From Burkholderiales bacterium (GTDB taxonomy: Bacteria; Pseudomonadota; Gammaproteobacteria; Burkholderiales; Burkholderiaceae), in NCBI GenBank assembly GCA_947371645.1, contig CANBQJ010000101.1, forward strand, positions 1 to 12,853: 12,853 nt of DNA. The letters run 5' to 3'. The translations under genes and the position numbers were made by a program. How positions within the stretch are numbered: the stretch's first letter is position 1; every line of letters starts with the position of its first letter. A model generated the notes under the pieces. It had not been told where the DNA came from and made no database searches. It worked only from the letters and a program-made list of their open reading frames with translations. Of the stretch, positions 6,236-12,853 are shown piece by piece.

Positions 6236-8087
6236 ACTGGCCGGCGGTGCTTTGCGCGATCATCCAGGGCCAGTCGACCAGCTTGCGCTGGCGGGCCACG
6301 CAGGTGCGGGCCACGTTCGGGTCGCCGATGGATTTGTCCACCGCGTAGGCCGTCCATTCCACCCAGTTGGCGGTGAATTCGAGCGTGGAGTAGCCCTGCT
6401 GGTTGCTGTTGAAGTACTGGATGTGCGGGTTGAGGCCCTTCACTGCCGGAGAGGCCAGGCCCTGCATCAGCAGCGTGCGTTGCGCGGGCGTGAGTTTGGC
6501 GCCCAGCATCTCGCCCAGGTTCGATGAGGTCACCGCCGGGGTCATGAACTCCACACCGATCTGGTTGGCCACGTCCAGGTTGTTGACGTTGCCGAAGTTG
6601 TGGCGGATCTGGCTGGCGATGTAGGTGTGCAGGTCGCCGGTGGCCACCACGAAGTTCTTGACCTTGGCCTCTTTGAGCGCGCTGGTGAGGGCCTGGCGCT
6701 CGGCCTGGAAGCCGTCCCAGGCGTCGATGTCCAGCGGCGTGACCTGCGCGCCCAGGAAGGTGATGGCCAGGCGCGAGAACAGCGTCTGGTTGCCCATGAG
6801 CTTCCATTGCGCGCTGGATTGCGTGAGGCCTTCGCGCAGCCAGTTGAACTGCGTGGCGCCCAGCAGGGTCTGGGTGGATGCCGTGTAGGCGGTGCAACTG
6901 GTGGCGGGCAGGTAGCGCCCACCCCATTGCGCCTCGCCGCAGGCGTGGGCGCTGCGCCAGGTGCGGTTCTCGATCATGAACAGGTCGATGAAGCTGCCGA
7001 ACTGGAAGCGGCGCCACGCCTTCAAGGCCTCGTGCGGGTGCGTGGCCTGGGCGTTGAAGGTGACGCGGGCCGGCACGTATTCAGACCAGGCGCGTTGCGA
7101 GTCCAGCTTGAGCTGCCTGAGCAGGGCCGGGCTGTTGCCGTAAGCCGGGTCGGTGGTGTAGGGGTGGTCGGGCGCGCCGAGTGTGTCGCGGGCGTAATCC
7201 CAGTAACAGTCGTTGGCGGTTTCGTGGTCGTCGGGCACGCAGATGAAGGTGTGGCGCTCCATCGCGGCCTGCAGGTTGGCATCGCTGCGGTAGCGCTGGT
7301 AGAGCGCGCGGTAGTCGCCCAGGTTCATGGCGACCACGCCGCCTGAGGGCAGGGTGAAGGCGCGGTCGGCAAAGGGCAGGCTCTGGAAGCGCGGGTCGCC
7401 AGCGGTCTCGTAGATGAAGTCGCCCAGGTGCAGCACGAAGTCGATGGCCTCGTCGCGGGCCAGGTGGGCCAGGGCGCCGTAGTAGCCGTTGGTGTAGTCC
7501 TGGCAGGTCAGCAGGCCCAGCTTGAGCTGCTGCAGGCCCGTGCCCGCGCTGCTCAGTGTGCGGCAGCGGCCGGTTCGGCTCACGGTGCCGTCGTAGATGA
7601 AGCGGTAGAAGTATGGGCCGCCGGCCAGGGTGGCGGGCAGCTGGCCGTCCAGGTCGATGCGCACGGTGTGGTCTCGCTGGTCGCGGGCCAGCCCGATCTC
7701 GTCAGGGCCCACCACCGCCTGCAGCAGCAGGGTCTGGAACTGCGCGTCCAGGGCCACCTGCAGGTAGAGCGCTTCGCCGGCCTTGAAGGCGCTGGGCGCG
7801 ATGTGGGTCCACAGGATGACGCCGGTGAGGCTGGGGTCGGCAGACGACAGGGACAGGTCGAACACGCGGGCCGAATCGGTGCGCAGGCTGTGGGTGTCGA
7901 TGGGCAAAGCCCCCGTGCCCCACGACTGCCAGGTGGCAGCCAGTGCAGGCGCGGCCCAGCTCAGACCCAGGCCACCCGTGGCCACGCCCAGCGCCGCGCC
8001 GATGCCACCCAGCAAACGGCGGCGTTGCCCGTCGGGGGCGGCTGGCTGTTCATGCGGCAGATGTTGGTCTGTGGGGCGTGTGGACAT
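6234..8087 (-). CDS. phoD: PhoD-family alkaline phosphatase/phosphodiesterase, Tat-exported
   Basis: Hydrolyses phosphate mono- or diesters outside the cytoplasm; PhoD enzymes scavenge phosphate and use Fe/Ca centres. The 617-residue product starts with a Tat signal: QRRRLLGG (21-28), a hydrophobic stretch, then PALA at 47-50 before a likely cleavage site. A PhoD N-terminal beta domain (about 72-180) includes LTGVILWTHIAP. The catalytic domain has LGLLTCQDYTNGYYG (190-204, with C195, D197 and Y198 as expected metal-site residues), LHLGDFIYE (219-227, D223), CVPDDHETAND (283-293) and ATGDLHTYI (482-490, D485 and H487). All key positions are present, so it looks intact. The start at 8087 has AAGGAG seven bases upstream. 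It is convergent with the ATP-grasp gene and divergent from apaG. No clear Pho box was seen in the 110-base gap. Confidence 0.93.
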   Translation of the reverse strand: MSTRPTDQHLPHEQPAAPDGQRRRLLGGIGAALGVATGGLGLSWAAPALAATWQSWGTGALPIDTHSLRTDSARVFDLSLSSADPSLTGVILWTHIAPSAFKAGEALYLQVALDAQFQTLLLQAVVGPDEIGLARDQRDHTVRIDLDGQLPATLAGGPYFYRFIYDGTVSRTGRCRTLSSAGTGLQQLKLGLLTCQDYTNGYYGALAHLARDEAIDFVLHLGDFIYETAGDPRFQSLPFADRAFTLPSGGVVAMNLGDYRALYQRYRSDANLQAAMERHTFICVPDDHETANDCYWDYARDTLGAPDHPYTTDPAYGNSPALLRQLKLDSQRAWSEYVPARVTFNAQATHPHEALKAWRRFQFGSFIDLFMIENRTWRSAHACGEAQWGGRYLPATSCTAYTASTQTLLGATQFNWLREGLTQSSAQWKLMGNQTLFSRLAITFLGAQVTPLDIDAWDGFQAERQALTSALKEAKVKNFVVATGDLHTYIASQIRHNFGNVNNLDVANQIGVEFMTPAVTSSNLGEMLGAKLTPAQRTLLMQGLASPAVKGLNPHIQYFNSNQQGYSTLEFTANWVEWTAYAVDKSIGDPNVARTCVARQRKLVDWPWMIAQSTAGQ

Positions 8088-8124
8088 GGTCAGGCTCCTT
8101 CCAGTGGTGCCTGGCATTGTGGCC

Positions 8125-8136
8125 GTCGCGCGCGAC
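8125..8136. promoter_or_regulatory. 12-base perfect palindrome in the phoD-apaG gap
   Basis: GTCGCGCGCGAC is a perfect palindrome in the divergent gap, just upstream (for phoD) of a weak CACAAT -10-like box at 8116-8121. The placement suits an operator, but GC-rich palindromes also arise by chance in this base composition. Confidence 0.3.
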
Positions 8137-8184
8137 AGCCCCATGACGCAGTCGGGCACCACACCCGGGACTTCCCCTCATGCC

Positions 8185-8190
8185 TAGAAT
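8185..8190 (+). promoter_or_regulatory. Candidate -10 box of apaG, implying a leaderless mRNA
   Basis: TAGAAT, a five-of-six match to the -10 consensus, ends seven bases before the ATG at 8198, so transcription would begin at or next to the start codon. No Shine-Dalgarno sequence is seen before this ATG. The -35 region is not recognisable. Confidence 0.45.
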
Positions 8191-8197
8191 GGGCCGC

Positions 8198-8572
8198 ATG
8201 AGCCAAGCCCAATTCAGCGTCGCCGTGGTGCCGCAGTACATCGAAGACCAGAGCAACCCGGCGCGACACGAATACGTGTTCGCCTACACGGTGACCATCG
8301 TGAACTCCGGCGAGGTGACGGCTCAGCTGATCGCCCGGCAGTGGGTGATCACCGACGCCACCGGGCGGGTGGAAGAGGTGCGCGGCCTGGGTGTGGTGGG
8401 CAACCAGCCCCTGCTCAAGCCCGGTGAACGCTTCGAGTACACCAGCTGGACGCGCCTGGACACGCCCCACGGCCTGATGCAAGGCACCTTCTACTGCATG
8501 ACCGAAGAGGCTCTGCTCTTTGAGGCCCCGGTGCCGCCCTTCACCCTGGCGCGCTCGCAGTCTTTGCATTAA
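8198..8572 (+). CDS. apaG: ApaG domain protein
   Basis: A small cytoplasmic beta-sandwich (FN3-like) protein of 124 residues, the normal family length. Database names link ApaG to Co2+/Mg2+ efflux and to Ap4A metabolism, but its biochemical role is not settled. The family signature is complete: YVFAYTVTIVNSGEVTAQL (26-44), RQWVITDATGRVEEVRGLGVVGNQP, then PGERFEYTSWT, and a C-terminal FYCMTEEALLFEAPVPPF. Two in-frame ATGs lie upstream (8180 and 8189), but family homology and length favour 8198, and the 8180 ATG lies upstream of the candidate -10 box. It is followed after 75 bases by the Gcr-family gene on the same strand. Confidence 0.95.
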   Translation: MSQAQFSVAVVPQYIEDQSNPARHEYVFAYTVTIVNSGEVTAQLIARQWVITDATGRVEEVRGLGVVGNQPLLKPGERFEYTSWTRLDTPHGLMQGTFYCMTEEALLFEAPVPPFTLARSQSLH

Positions 8573-8583
8573 GCGCTTTACAC

Positions 8584-8606
8584 AAGCGGCCTACACTCAG
8601 CCGCTT
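8584..8606 (+). terminator. Possible weak terminator or leader hairpin after apaG
   Basis: AAGCGGC (8584-8590) pairs perfectly with GCCGCTT (8600-8606) around a nine-base loop, eleven bases past the apaG stop, followed by only one more T. It may attenuate read-through into the next gene; the missing T-run keeps confidence low. Confidence 0.35.
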
Positions 8607-8647
8607 TCAACAACCAGCCGAGGCCTGCAAGCCTGGGCAGGGACTGG

Positions 8648-10789
8648 ATGAAGCAAGACTCGTGGACGTGGAGCCTGCGCCGCCAGACCTGGTGGCCCCG
8701 CCCGGGCAACGGGTTCGAATTGCTCAGCTGGCTGGACGCTGCCGACGGGCAAGCGCCGCTCGCCGAGCGCAATGTGTGGCTCATCCGCGTGCTGGACTGG
8801 GTGCGCCGCGGCGAGCCCGTCAGCGGCACGCAGGCCGTGTTGCGGCATGTCACCGAAGACCCTGCCCGCCTGGCCCGCATCCAGCACTGGCTGGCGGCCT
8901 TCTGGCGCGACATCGACGTGGCCGCCCTGCTGGCCGACCATGGCCTGGCCGACCGCGGCAGCCTGCGCAGCGAGTGGGCTGAGCGCCTGCGCCGCAAGTG
9001 CCTGCCCTTGTCGCCTGACAACGCCGACCTGGGTGCCTGGTTCGAGCTGCTGCTGCGTGCCCCCGAAGACAGCGACTGGCTGGCCGAGCTGGACGATGGC
9101 CTGCTCGATGGCCTGGGTGACCTGATGGTGTCCGCCTTGCCCGAGCCTCAGGCCTGGCGGGATCCCTTCTTCGATGCCATGGCTTTCCTGGGCTCTCAGG
9201 TGCGCTCTGCAGGCATGTCATCGGCTTTTCGCCTGCGGCTGGGCACGCGGCTGGACGCCGGTGAAGGCACGGTCCAGCCGGTGATGCTGCATGGGCAGCG
9301 GGCCTTCCGCGCCCTGGGTCAGGCGGTCGAGCAGCTGCACGAACTGGACCGTGCACGCCGTGAGGCCATGGCCCTCGCCGCCAATGCCGCCACAACAGCG
9401 GATGCGTCTGTCCTGTCTGAGGTGCGCGCGGCCGACCTGGCCTTGTTGCAGCAGTCTCAGTACCTGCGCGGCCTGCTGGACCAGTGCGTGCAGGCGGCCA
9501 GCGGGCTGCACGGCCACCTGGAGTCACACGGCATTTCGGTGGAGCTCGTCTTCCAGATCGACCAGCTTTGCCAGCGCTGCGCGCGCATCGAGCAGCTGCT
9601 GGACGTGGTGCTCGCCGAGCGGCCGGCGCCCGAAGTGCGCCGCCTGCTCTTGAGCCTCATGCGCGCCGGCCAGGCTCGCCGCAGCCTGCGCGCCTGGCTG
9701 GGCCAGCAGCACGCGTTGTTGGCCCGCAAGGTGACCGAGCGCAGCGCGGCCGTGGGCGAGCACTACATCACCCGCAACCACAGCGAGTACCGCGGCATGC
9801 TGGCCAGCGCCGCCGGTGGTGGCGCCGTGCTGGCGCTGACCACCTTCATGAAGTTCGCCGTGCTGGGCCTGGCCTGGTCGCCCTTCTGGCTGGGCATGGG
9901 CGCGGGCCTGAACTACGCCGCCAGCTTCGTGCTGGTGCAGCTGCTGCATTTCACCGTGGCGACCAAGCAGCCGGCCATGACGGCCCCGGCACTCAGCGCC
10001 CGCCTGGCCGAAGCCGGCACCCCGGAAGGCGAAGCCCGCTTTGTGGACGAGGTGGCCCACCTCATGCGCTCTCAGGTGGCGGGCATCCTGGGCAACCTGC
10101 TGGCCGTGGCGCCCCTGGTGGCAGCGGTGCAGGCCCTGGCCATCTGGTGGCGGGGCCAGCCGCTGGTCGGGCCCGCCGAAGCCCGCCACGTCATCGAGAA
10201 CCTGACCCTGCTGGGCCCGACCCTGGCGTTTGCCGCCTTCACGGGTGTGCTGCTGTTTGCGTCGAGCATCCTGTCGGGCTGGGCGGAGAACTGGTTCGTC
10301 CTGCACCGCGTGGACAGCGCGCTGCGCTGGAACCCGCGCATCCAGGCCTGGTTGGGGCCGCAACGCGCGCAACGCTGGTCCGAATGGTGGCGCGCCAACG
10401 TGGCCGGCCTGGCGGCCAATGTGTCGCTGGGCCTGATGCTGGGTCTGGTGCCTGTGCTGGCGCACTTCATGGCGCTGCCGCTGGACGTGCGCCACGTCAC
10501 CTTGTCGACCGGGCAGTGGGTGGCGGCGGTGATGGCGTTGGGGCAGGATGCGCTGCGCGAACCGGCCGTGTGGTGGTGCGCCCTGGCCCTGCCGCTCACC
10601 GGTGTGCTCAATGTGGGCGTGAGCTTCTGGCTGGCCTGGCGGCTGGCGGTGCGCGCACGGGGCTTGCGCTTCAAGGACCGCGCCCGCCTGGGGCGTGCGC
10701 TGGGCAGGCGCCTGCGTGAGCAGCCGGCCAGCTTCTTCTGGCCGCCGCGTGAGCCGGCCCTGGTTCAGGGCGGGGGCGAGAGCGGCTGA
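8648..10789 (+). CDS. Gcr-type 'site-specific recombinase' family membrane protein (PF10136-like)
   Basis: A 713-residue protein matching the family databases call 'site-specific recombinase', after gonococcal Gcr. What is visible argues for a membrane protein. The first ~370 residues are soluble and helix-rich, with many Leu, Arg and Ala. The conserved block GEHYITRNHSEY (370-381) leads into hydrophobic segments at about 383-435 (two passes), 476-502, 518-548, 584-608 and 641-667. Another family hallmark is TKQPAMTA (439-446). No tyrosine- or serine-recombinase catalytic pattern is recognisable, so I would not infer recombination. The ATG at 8648 has AGGGA four bases upstream, a little close. 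From memory, this gene commonly sits between mltA and apaG in Burkholderiales, as here. Its last 25 bases overlap the convergent small membrane gene. Confidence 0.85.
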   Translation: MKQDSWTWSLRRQTWWPRPGNGFELLSWLDAADGQAPLAERNVWLIRVLDWVRRGEPVSGTQAVLRHVTEDPARLARIQHWLAAFWRDIDVAALLADHGLADRGSLRSEWAERLRRKCLPLSPDNADLGAWFELLLRAPEDSDWLAELDDGLLDGLGDLMVSALPEPQAWRDPFFDAMAFLGSQVRSAGMSSAFRLRLGTRLDAGEGTVQPVMLHGQRAFRALGQAVEQLHELDRARREAMALAANAATTADASVLSEVRAADLALLQQSQYLRGLLDQCVQAASGLHGHLESHGISVELVFQIDQLCQRCARIEQLLDVVLAERPAPEVRRLLLSLMRAGQARRSLRAWLGQQHALLARKVTERSAAVGEHYITRNHSEYRGMLASAAGGGAVLALTTFMKFAVLGLAWSPFWLGMGAGLNYAASFVLVQLLHFTVATKQPAMTAPALSARLAEAGTPEGEARFVDEVAHLMRSQVAGILGNLLAVAPLVAAVQALAIWWRGQPLVGPAEARHVIENLTLLGPTLAFAAFTGVLLFASSILSGWAENWFVLHRVDSALRWNPRIQAWLGPQRAQRWSEWWRANVAGLAANVSLGLMLGLVPVLAHFMALPLDVRHVTLSTGQWVAAVMALGQDALREPAVWWCALALPLTGVLNVGVSFWLAWRLAVRARGLRFKDRARLGRALGRRLREQPASFFWPPREPALVQGGGESG

Positions 10790-10941
10790 GCCTCGGGCCG
10801 GGCGGGTTCAGGCGCGAGCTCGTCTGCCGCCGCGTCCAGTTCGGCCAGCTCGCCGCCACGGCGGCCGGAAAACATCGTCCACCACATCACGAACACCAGG
10901 ATGCTCACGGCCGCCAGGGCTTCCAGCACAATCAGCCACAT
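10765..10941 (-). CDS. Small single-pass membrane protein, 58 residues
   Basis: An unnamed small protein. Residues 1-21 (MWLIVLEALAAVSILVFVMWW) form one N-terminal transmembrane helix, followed by TMFSGRRGGE, whose arginines suit the cytoplasmic side, and then an acidic, Ala/Pro-rich tail ending in PPP. The ATG at 10941 is chosen because TCAAGGA lies about ten bases upstream and the hydrophobic segment begins there; the frame continues 22 codons upstream without membrane-like character. It overlaps the 3' end of the Gcr-family gene by 25 bases tail to tail, and its start faces mltA. The position between these two envelope-related genes suggests an envelope role, but no function can be assigned. 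Confidence 0.68.
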   Translation of the reverse strand: MWLIVLEALAAVSILVFVMWWTMFSGRRGGELAELDAAADELAPEPARPEAQPLSPPP

Positions 10942-10989
10942 GTTCGCGTTTTCCTTGATGAGCGTGCCGGCCTTTGGGCGCCGGCCGCA

Positions 10990-11005
10990 GGCCTGGTTCC
11001 AGGCC
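10990..11005. promoter_or_regulatory. Inverted repeat upstream of mltA
   Basis: GGCCTGG-TT-CCAGGCC is a perfect seven-base inverted repeat with a two-base centre, 21 bases before the chosen mltA start and in the divergent gap facing the small membrane gene. Two bases are too few for a hairpin loop, so an operator-like dyad is the likelier reading if it is functional at all. Confidence 0.3.
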
Positions 11006-11026
11006 ATTGTAGGCAGTCACCGCCAC

Positions 11027-12286
11027 GTGCGGGCCCGGCTGCTGCCCGTCGCCACCGCCGTGCTGCTGTCGGCATGCGGTCACCTGCCCTGGATCGAGCG
11101 CCAGGGCCCGGGCGCCCCGGTGCGCAGTGCCCAGGCCCCTGTGGCCATGGCCACCCCCATTCCGCGCCCGGCGCCGGGGGTGTCGCTGCCTCAGCCCGAC
11201 GGTGCGGGCGGCCTGTGGCGCCCCAAGGCCCACTGGGCGCCCGCGCAGTTCGATGAGCTGCCCGGCTGGCGCTCGGATCGCTTGGCCGACTGGTGGCCTG
11301 CGCTGTGGCTCAGCTGTGCGCGGCCCAACATGGGCTGGGTGTCTGTGTGCGCCGAGGTGCGCAAGCTGGGTGCCGCCTGGGCACAGGAGGTGGACGAAGA
11401 CTGGGTGCGGCAGTGGGTGCAAAGCCAGCTGCAGCCCTGGCGCGTGACCCAGATCGACGGGGCGGCCGGCAACGGCCTGATGACGGGCTACTTCGAGCCG
11501 CTGCTGGAAGCCCGGCGCCAGCCCGATGCGCGTTTCCAGTACCCCTTGCACCGCGCCCCTGCCGACCTGGGCAGCCGCAAGCCCTACTTCAGCCGCGCCG
11601 AACTGGAGACCAGCATGGAGGGCCGTGGCGCCGTGGCCGGCCGCGAGCTGGTCTACCTGGCCGACCCGCTGGACGTGCTGATGATCCAGGTGCAGGGCTC
11701 GGGCCGGGTGCGCCTGCTCGATGAGCCTGCGGCCAATGGCCAGCCACGCGTGGTGCGCCTGGCCTTTGCGGGACACAACGACCAGCCCTATCAATCGGTG
11801 GCGCGCTGGCTGGTGGACCAGGGCGCGTTCACGCTGGACCAGGCCTCCTGGCCGGCCATCCGCAACTGGGCGCAACAAAACCCCGGCCGCATCGCCGAGA
11901 TGATGCGGGCCAACCCGCGCGTGGTTTTCTTCAAGGAAGAGCCCCTGCCCGACCCGCAACTGGGGCCCAGCGGGGCGCAAGGCGTGCCGCTCACCCCAGG
12001 GCGCTCGATCGCGGTGGACCGCGACAGCATCCCCCTGGGCACCCCGGTCTGGCTGGACAGCACGGTGCCCCAGCCCTGGGTGCCGCCGGGCGCACCGGGC
12101 GCGCCAGCGGCCATGCTGCAACCGCTGCAGCGCCTGGTGATGGCGCAGGACACCGGTGGCGCCATCGTGGGCAGCGTGCGCGCCGACTTCTTCTGGGGCT
12201 GGGGTGACGAAGCCTTCACCCAGGCCGGACGCACCAAACAGAGCCTGGCCATGTGGGTGTTGTGGCCCAAGGTGGCCGCGCCATGA
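11027..12286 (+). CDS. mltA: Membrane-bound lytic murein transglycosylase A (lipoprotein)
   Basis: Cleaves peptidoglycan between MurNAc and GlcNAc to give 1,6-anhydro-muropeptides, anchored in the outer membrane. Taking GTG at 11027, the product is 419 residues and opens with a compact lipoprotein signal: RAR, a hydrophobic core, and the lipobox LLSAC with C17 as the lipidation site. MltA landmarks follow: LMTGYFEPLLEARR (151-164), IQVQGSGRVRL (220-230), the 3D-domain entry region SIPLGTPVWLD, and the catalytic block AQDTGGAIVGSVRADFFWGWG with D375 as the expected catalytic acid (equivalent to E. coli Asp308). An in-frame ATG at 10958 would add 23 residues and make an unusually long n-region, and would leave only 16 bases to the divergent gene, so GTG is preferred; AGGCAG lies ten bases upstream of it. 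Confidence 0.92.
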   Translation: MRARLLPVATAVLLSACGHLPWIERQGPGAPVRSAQAPVAMATPIPRPAPGVSLPQPDGAGGLWRPKAHWAPAQFDELPGWRSDRLADWWPALWLSCARPNMGWVSVCAEVRKLGAAWAQEVDEDWVRQWVQSQLQPWRVTQIDGAAGNGLMTGYFEPLLEARRQPDARFQYPLHRAPADLGSRKPYFSRAELETSMEGRGAVAGRELVYLADPLDVLMIQVQGSGRVRLLDEPAANGQPRVVRLAFAGHNDQPYQSVARWLVDQGAFTLDQASWPAIRNWAQQNPGRIAEMMRANPRVVFFKEEPLPDPQLGPSGAQGVPLTPGRSIAVDRDSIPLGTPVWLDSTVPQPWVPPGAPGAPAAMLQPLQRLVMAQDTGGAIVGSVRADFFWGWGDEAFTQAGRTKQSLAMWVLWPKVAAP

Positions 12287-12365
12287 ACGGGGTGTGAACC
12301 TGAACTGAGACCCGGCTGACGGTCACATTTCACGACTTGCGGCCACCACTTCGAATCAAACTCTC

Positions 12366-12377
12366 GTCACCTGTGAC
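12366..12377. promoter_or_regulatory. Inverted repeat before the MHYT gene
   Basis: GTCAC-CT-GTGAC, a five-base inverted repeat, lies ten bases upstream of the MHYT gene start, and a further GGTCAC occurs at 12321-12326. It could be an operator overlapping the leader; chance cannot be excluded. Confidence 0.25.
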
Positions 12378-12387
12378 TGGAGTTGGC

Positions 12388-12853
12388 ATGCAGTGGTTGG
12401 CACATTTTTTCGCCTGGGGCACCGACCCGGGCATGCTGCTGTATGGCGAATACGACCCCTGGCTGGTGCTGCTGTCGGTGGGCGTGGCCATGTTCTCGTC
12501 CACGGTGGGGCTGTATGCGGCCGGCCAGGCCCGTGACAGCGCTACGGCCTCGATGCGCCGCGTCATGCGCATGGCCGGCAGCGTGTCCCTGGCCTGCGGC
12601 GTGTGGGCCATGCACTTCGTGGGCATGCTGGCCTTCCGCCTGTGCACGCCCGTCGGTTTTGACGTCGGCCTGACGGTGCTGTCGGGCCTGCCAGCGCTGG
12701 GGGCCTCGTGGGTGGCGCTCAGCCTCTTGAGCCAGCAGCGCTTCCACCGCCCGCACATCGTGGCCGGTGGCGCGCTCATGGGCGCGGGCATCGGCGCCAT
12801 GCACTACCTGGGCATGACGGCCATGCAGGTGACGGCCGCCTTGCGCTACGACC
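12388..12853 (+). CDS. MHYT-domain integral membrane sensor, N-terminal part (open at window end)
   Basis: The first 155 residues of a polytopic membrane protein with the MHYT domain, a proposed copper-coordinating sensor of diatomic gases such as O2, CO or NO. Two of the usual three signature motifs are visible at the ends of hydrophobic helices: AMHFVGM (74-80) and AMHYLGM (137-143). Hydrophobic segments are near 25-45, 62-80, 93-115 and 124-143. MHYT domains are usually followed by GGDEF/EAL, histidine kinase or adenylate cyclase output domains; the output part lies beyond the window, so c-di-GMP signalling is only a guess. The ATG at 12388 has GGAG five bases upstream. It starts 101 bases after mltA, a gap with dyad symmetry and no clear promoter, and may be its own transcription unit. 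Confidence 0.88.
   Translation, partial: MQWLAHFFAWGTDPGMLLYGEYDPWLVLLSVGVAMFSSTVGLYAAGQARDSATASMRRVMRMAGSVSLACGVWAMHFVGMLAFRLCTPVGFDVGLTVLSGLPALGASWVALSLLSQQRFHRPHIVAGGALMGAGIGAMHYLGMTAMQVTAALRYD

Noticed and set aside
8180..8197. Upstream ATG starts for apaG
   Set aside because: They add six residues absent from the family, and the 8180 ATG precedes the candidate -10 box.
9484..10719. 411-codon plus-strand frame inside the Gcr-family gene
   Set aside because: Out of frame with the conserved protein; Arg/Gly/Pro/Ala-rich shadow typical of high-GC DNA.
10808..12121. 437-codon minus-strand frame opposite mltA
   Set aside because: Antisense to a complete MltA; no conserved motif of its own.
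1..12853. tRNA, rRNA, CRISPR, insertion sequence or attachment sites
   Set aside because: No cloverleaf, repeat-spacer pattern, transposase or flanking direct repeats were found on either strand.

Overview
The window is GC-rich with compact, well-packed genes. It looks like the chromosome of a Burkholderiales bacterium (Comamonadaceae / Aquabacterium-Rubrivivax-like). The assignment rests on the combination of mltA, a Gcr-type 'site-specific recombinase' family membrane protein, apaG and rpe in one neighbourhood, plus protein sequences typical of that order. The genus cannot be fixed from the sequence alone. No RNA gene, insertion sequence, CRISPR array or origin was seen, and no stretch over 300 bases lacks a gene.

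Layout. (1) 1-1166, minus strand: rpe (ribulose-phosphate 3-epimerase) followed 15 bases later by a FrnE/DsbA-type thiol oxidoreductase cut by the window edge. (2) 1341-6221, plus strand: a tightly coupled three-gene operon made of a group II PLP-dependent amino-acid decarboxylase, a second PLP enzyme resembling class V aminotransferases/desulfurases, and a protein with eight TPR units fused to an ATP-grasp ligase domain. The stop and start codons of genes 1 and 2 share a GTGA, and genes 2 and 3 overlap by 20 bases. (3) 6234-8087, minus strand: a Tat-exported PhoD-type phosphodiesterase/alkaline phosphatase, converging on the operon with a 12-base gap. (4) 8198-12286: the housekeeping block apaG, the Gcr-family membrane protein, a 58-residue single-pass membrane protein on the opposite strand, and the lipoprotein lytic transglycosylase mltA. 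(5) 12388-end: the start of a MHYT-domain membrane sensor, open at the right edge.

The most interesting part is the three-gene operon. One enzyme could make an amine from an amino acid, a second could do PLP chemistry on a related substrate, and an ATP-grasp enzyme could join a carboxylate to an amine, with TPR repeats to hold a partner. This is the gene content of a small-molecule or peptide-tailoring pathway, and I do not recognise a characterised one with this set. From memory, rpe and apaG are often divergent neighbours in related genomes. If so, the operon plus phoD (about 7 kb) is an accessory insertion between them.
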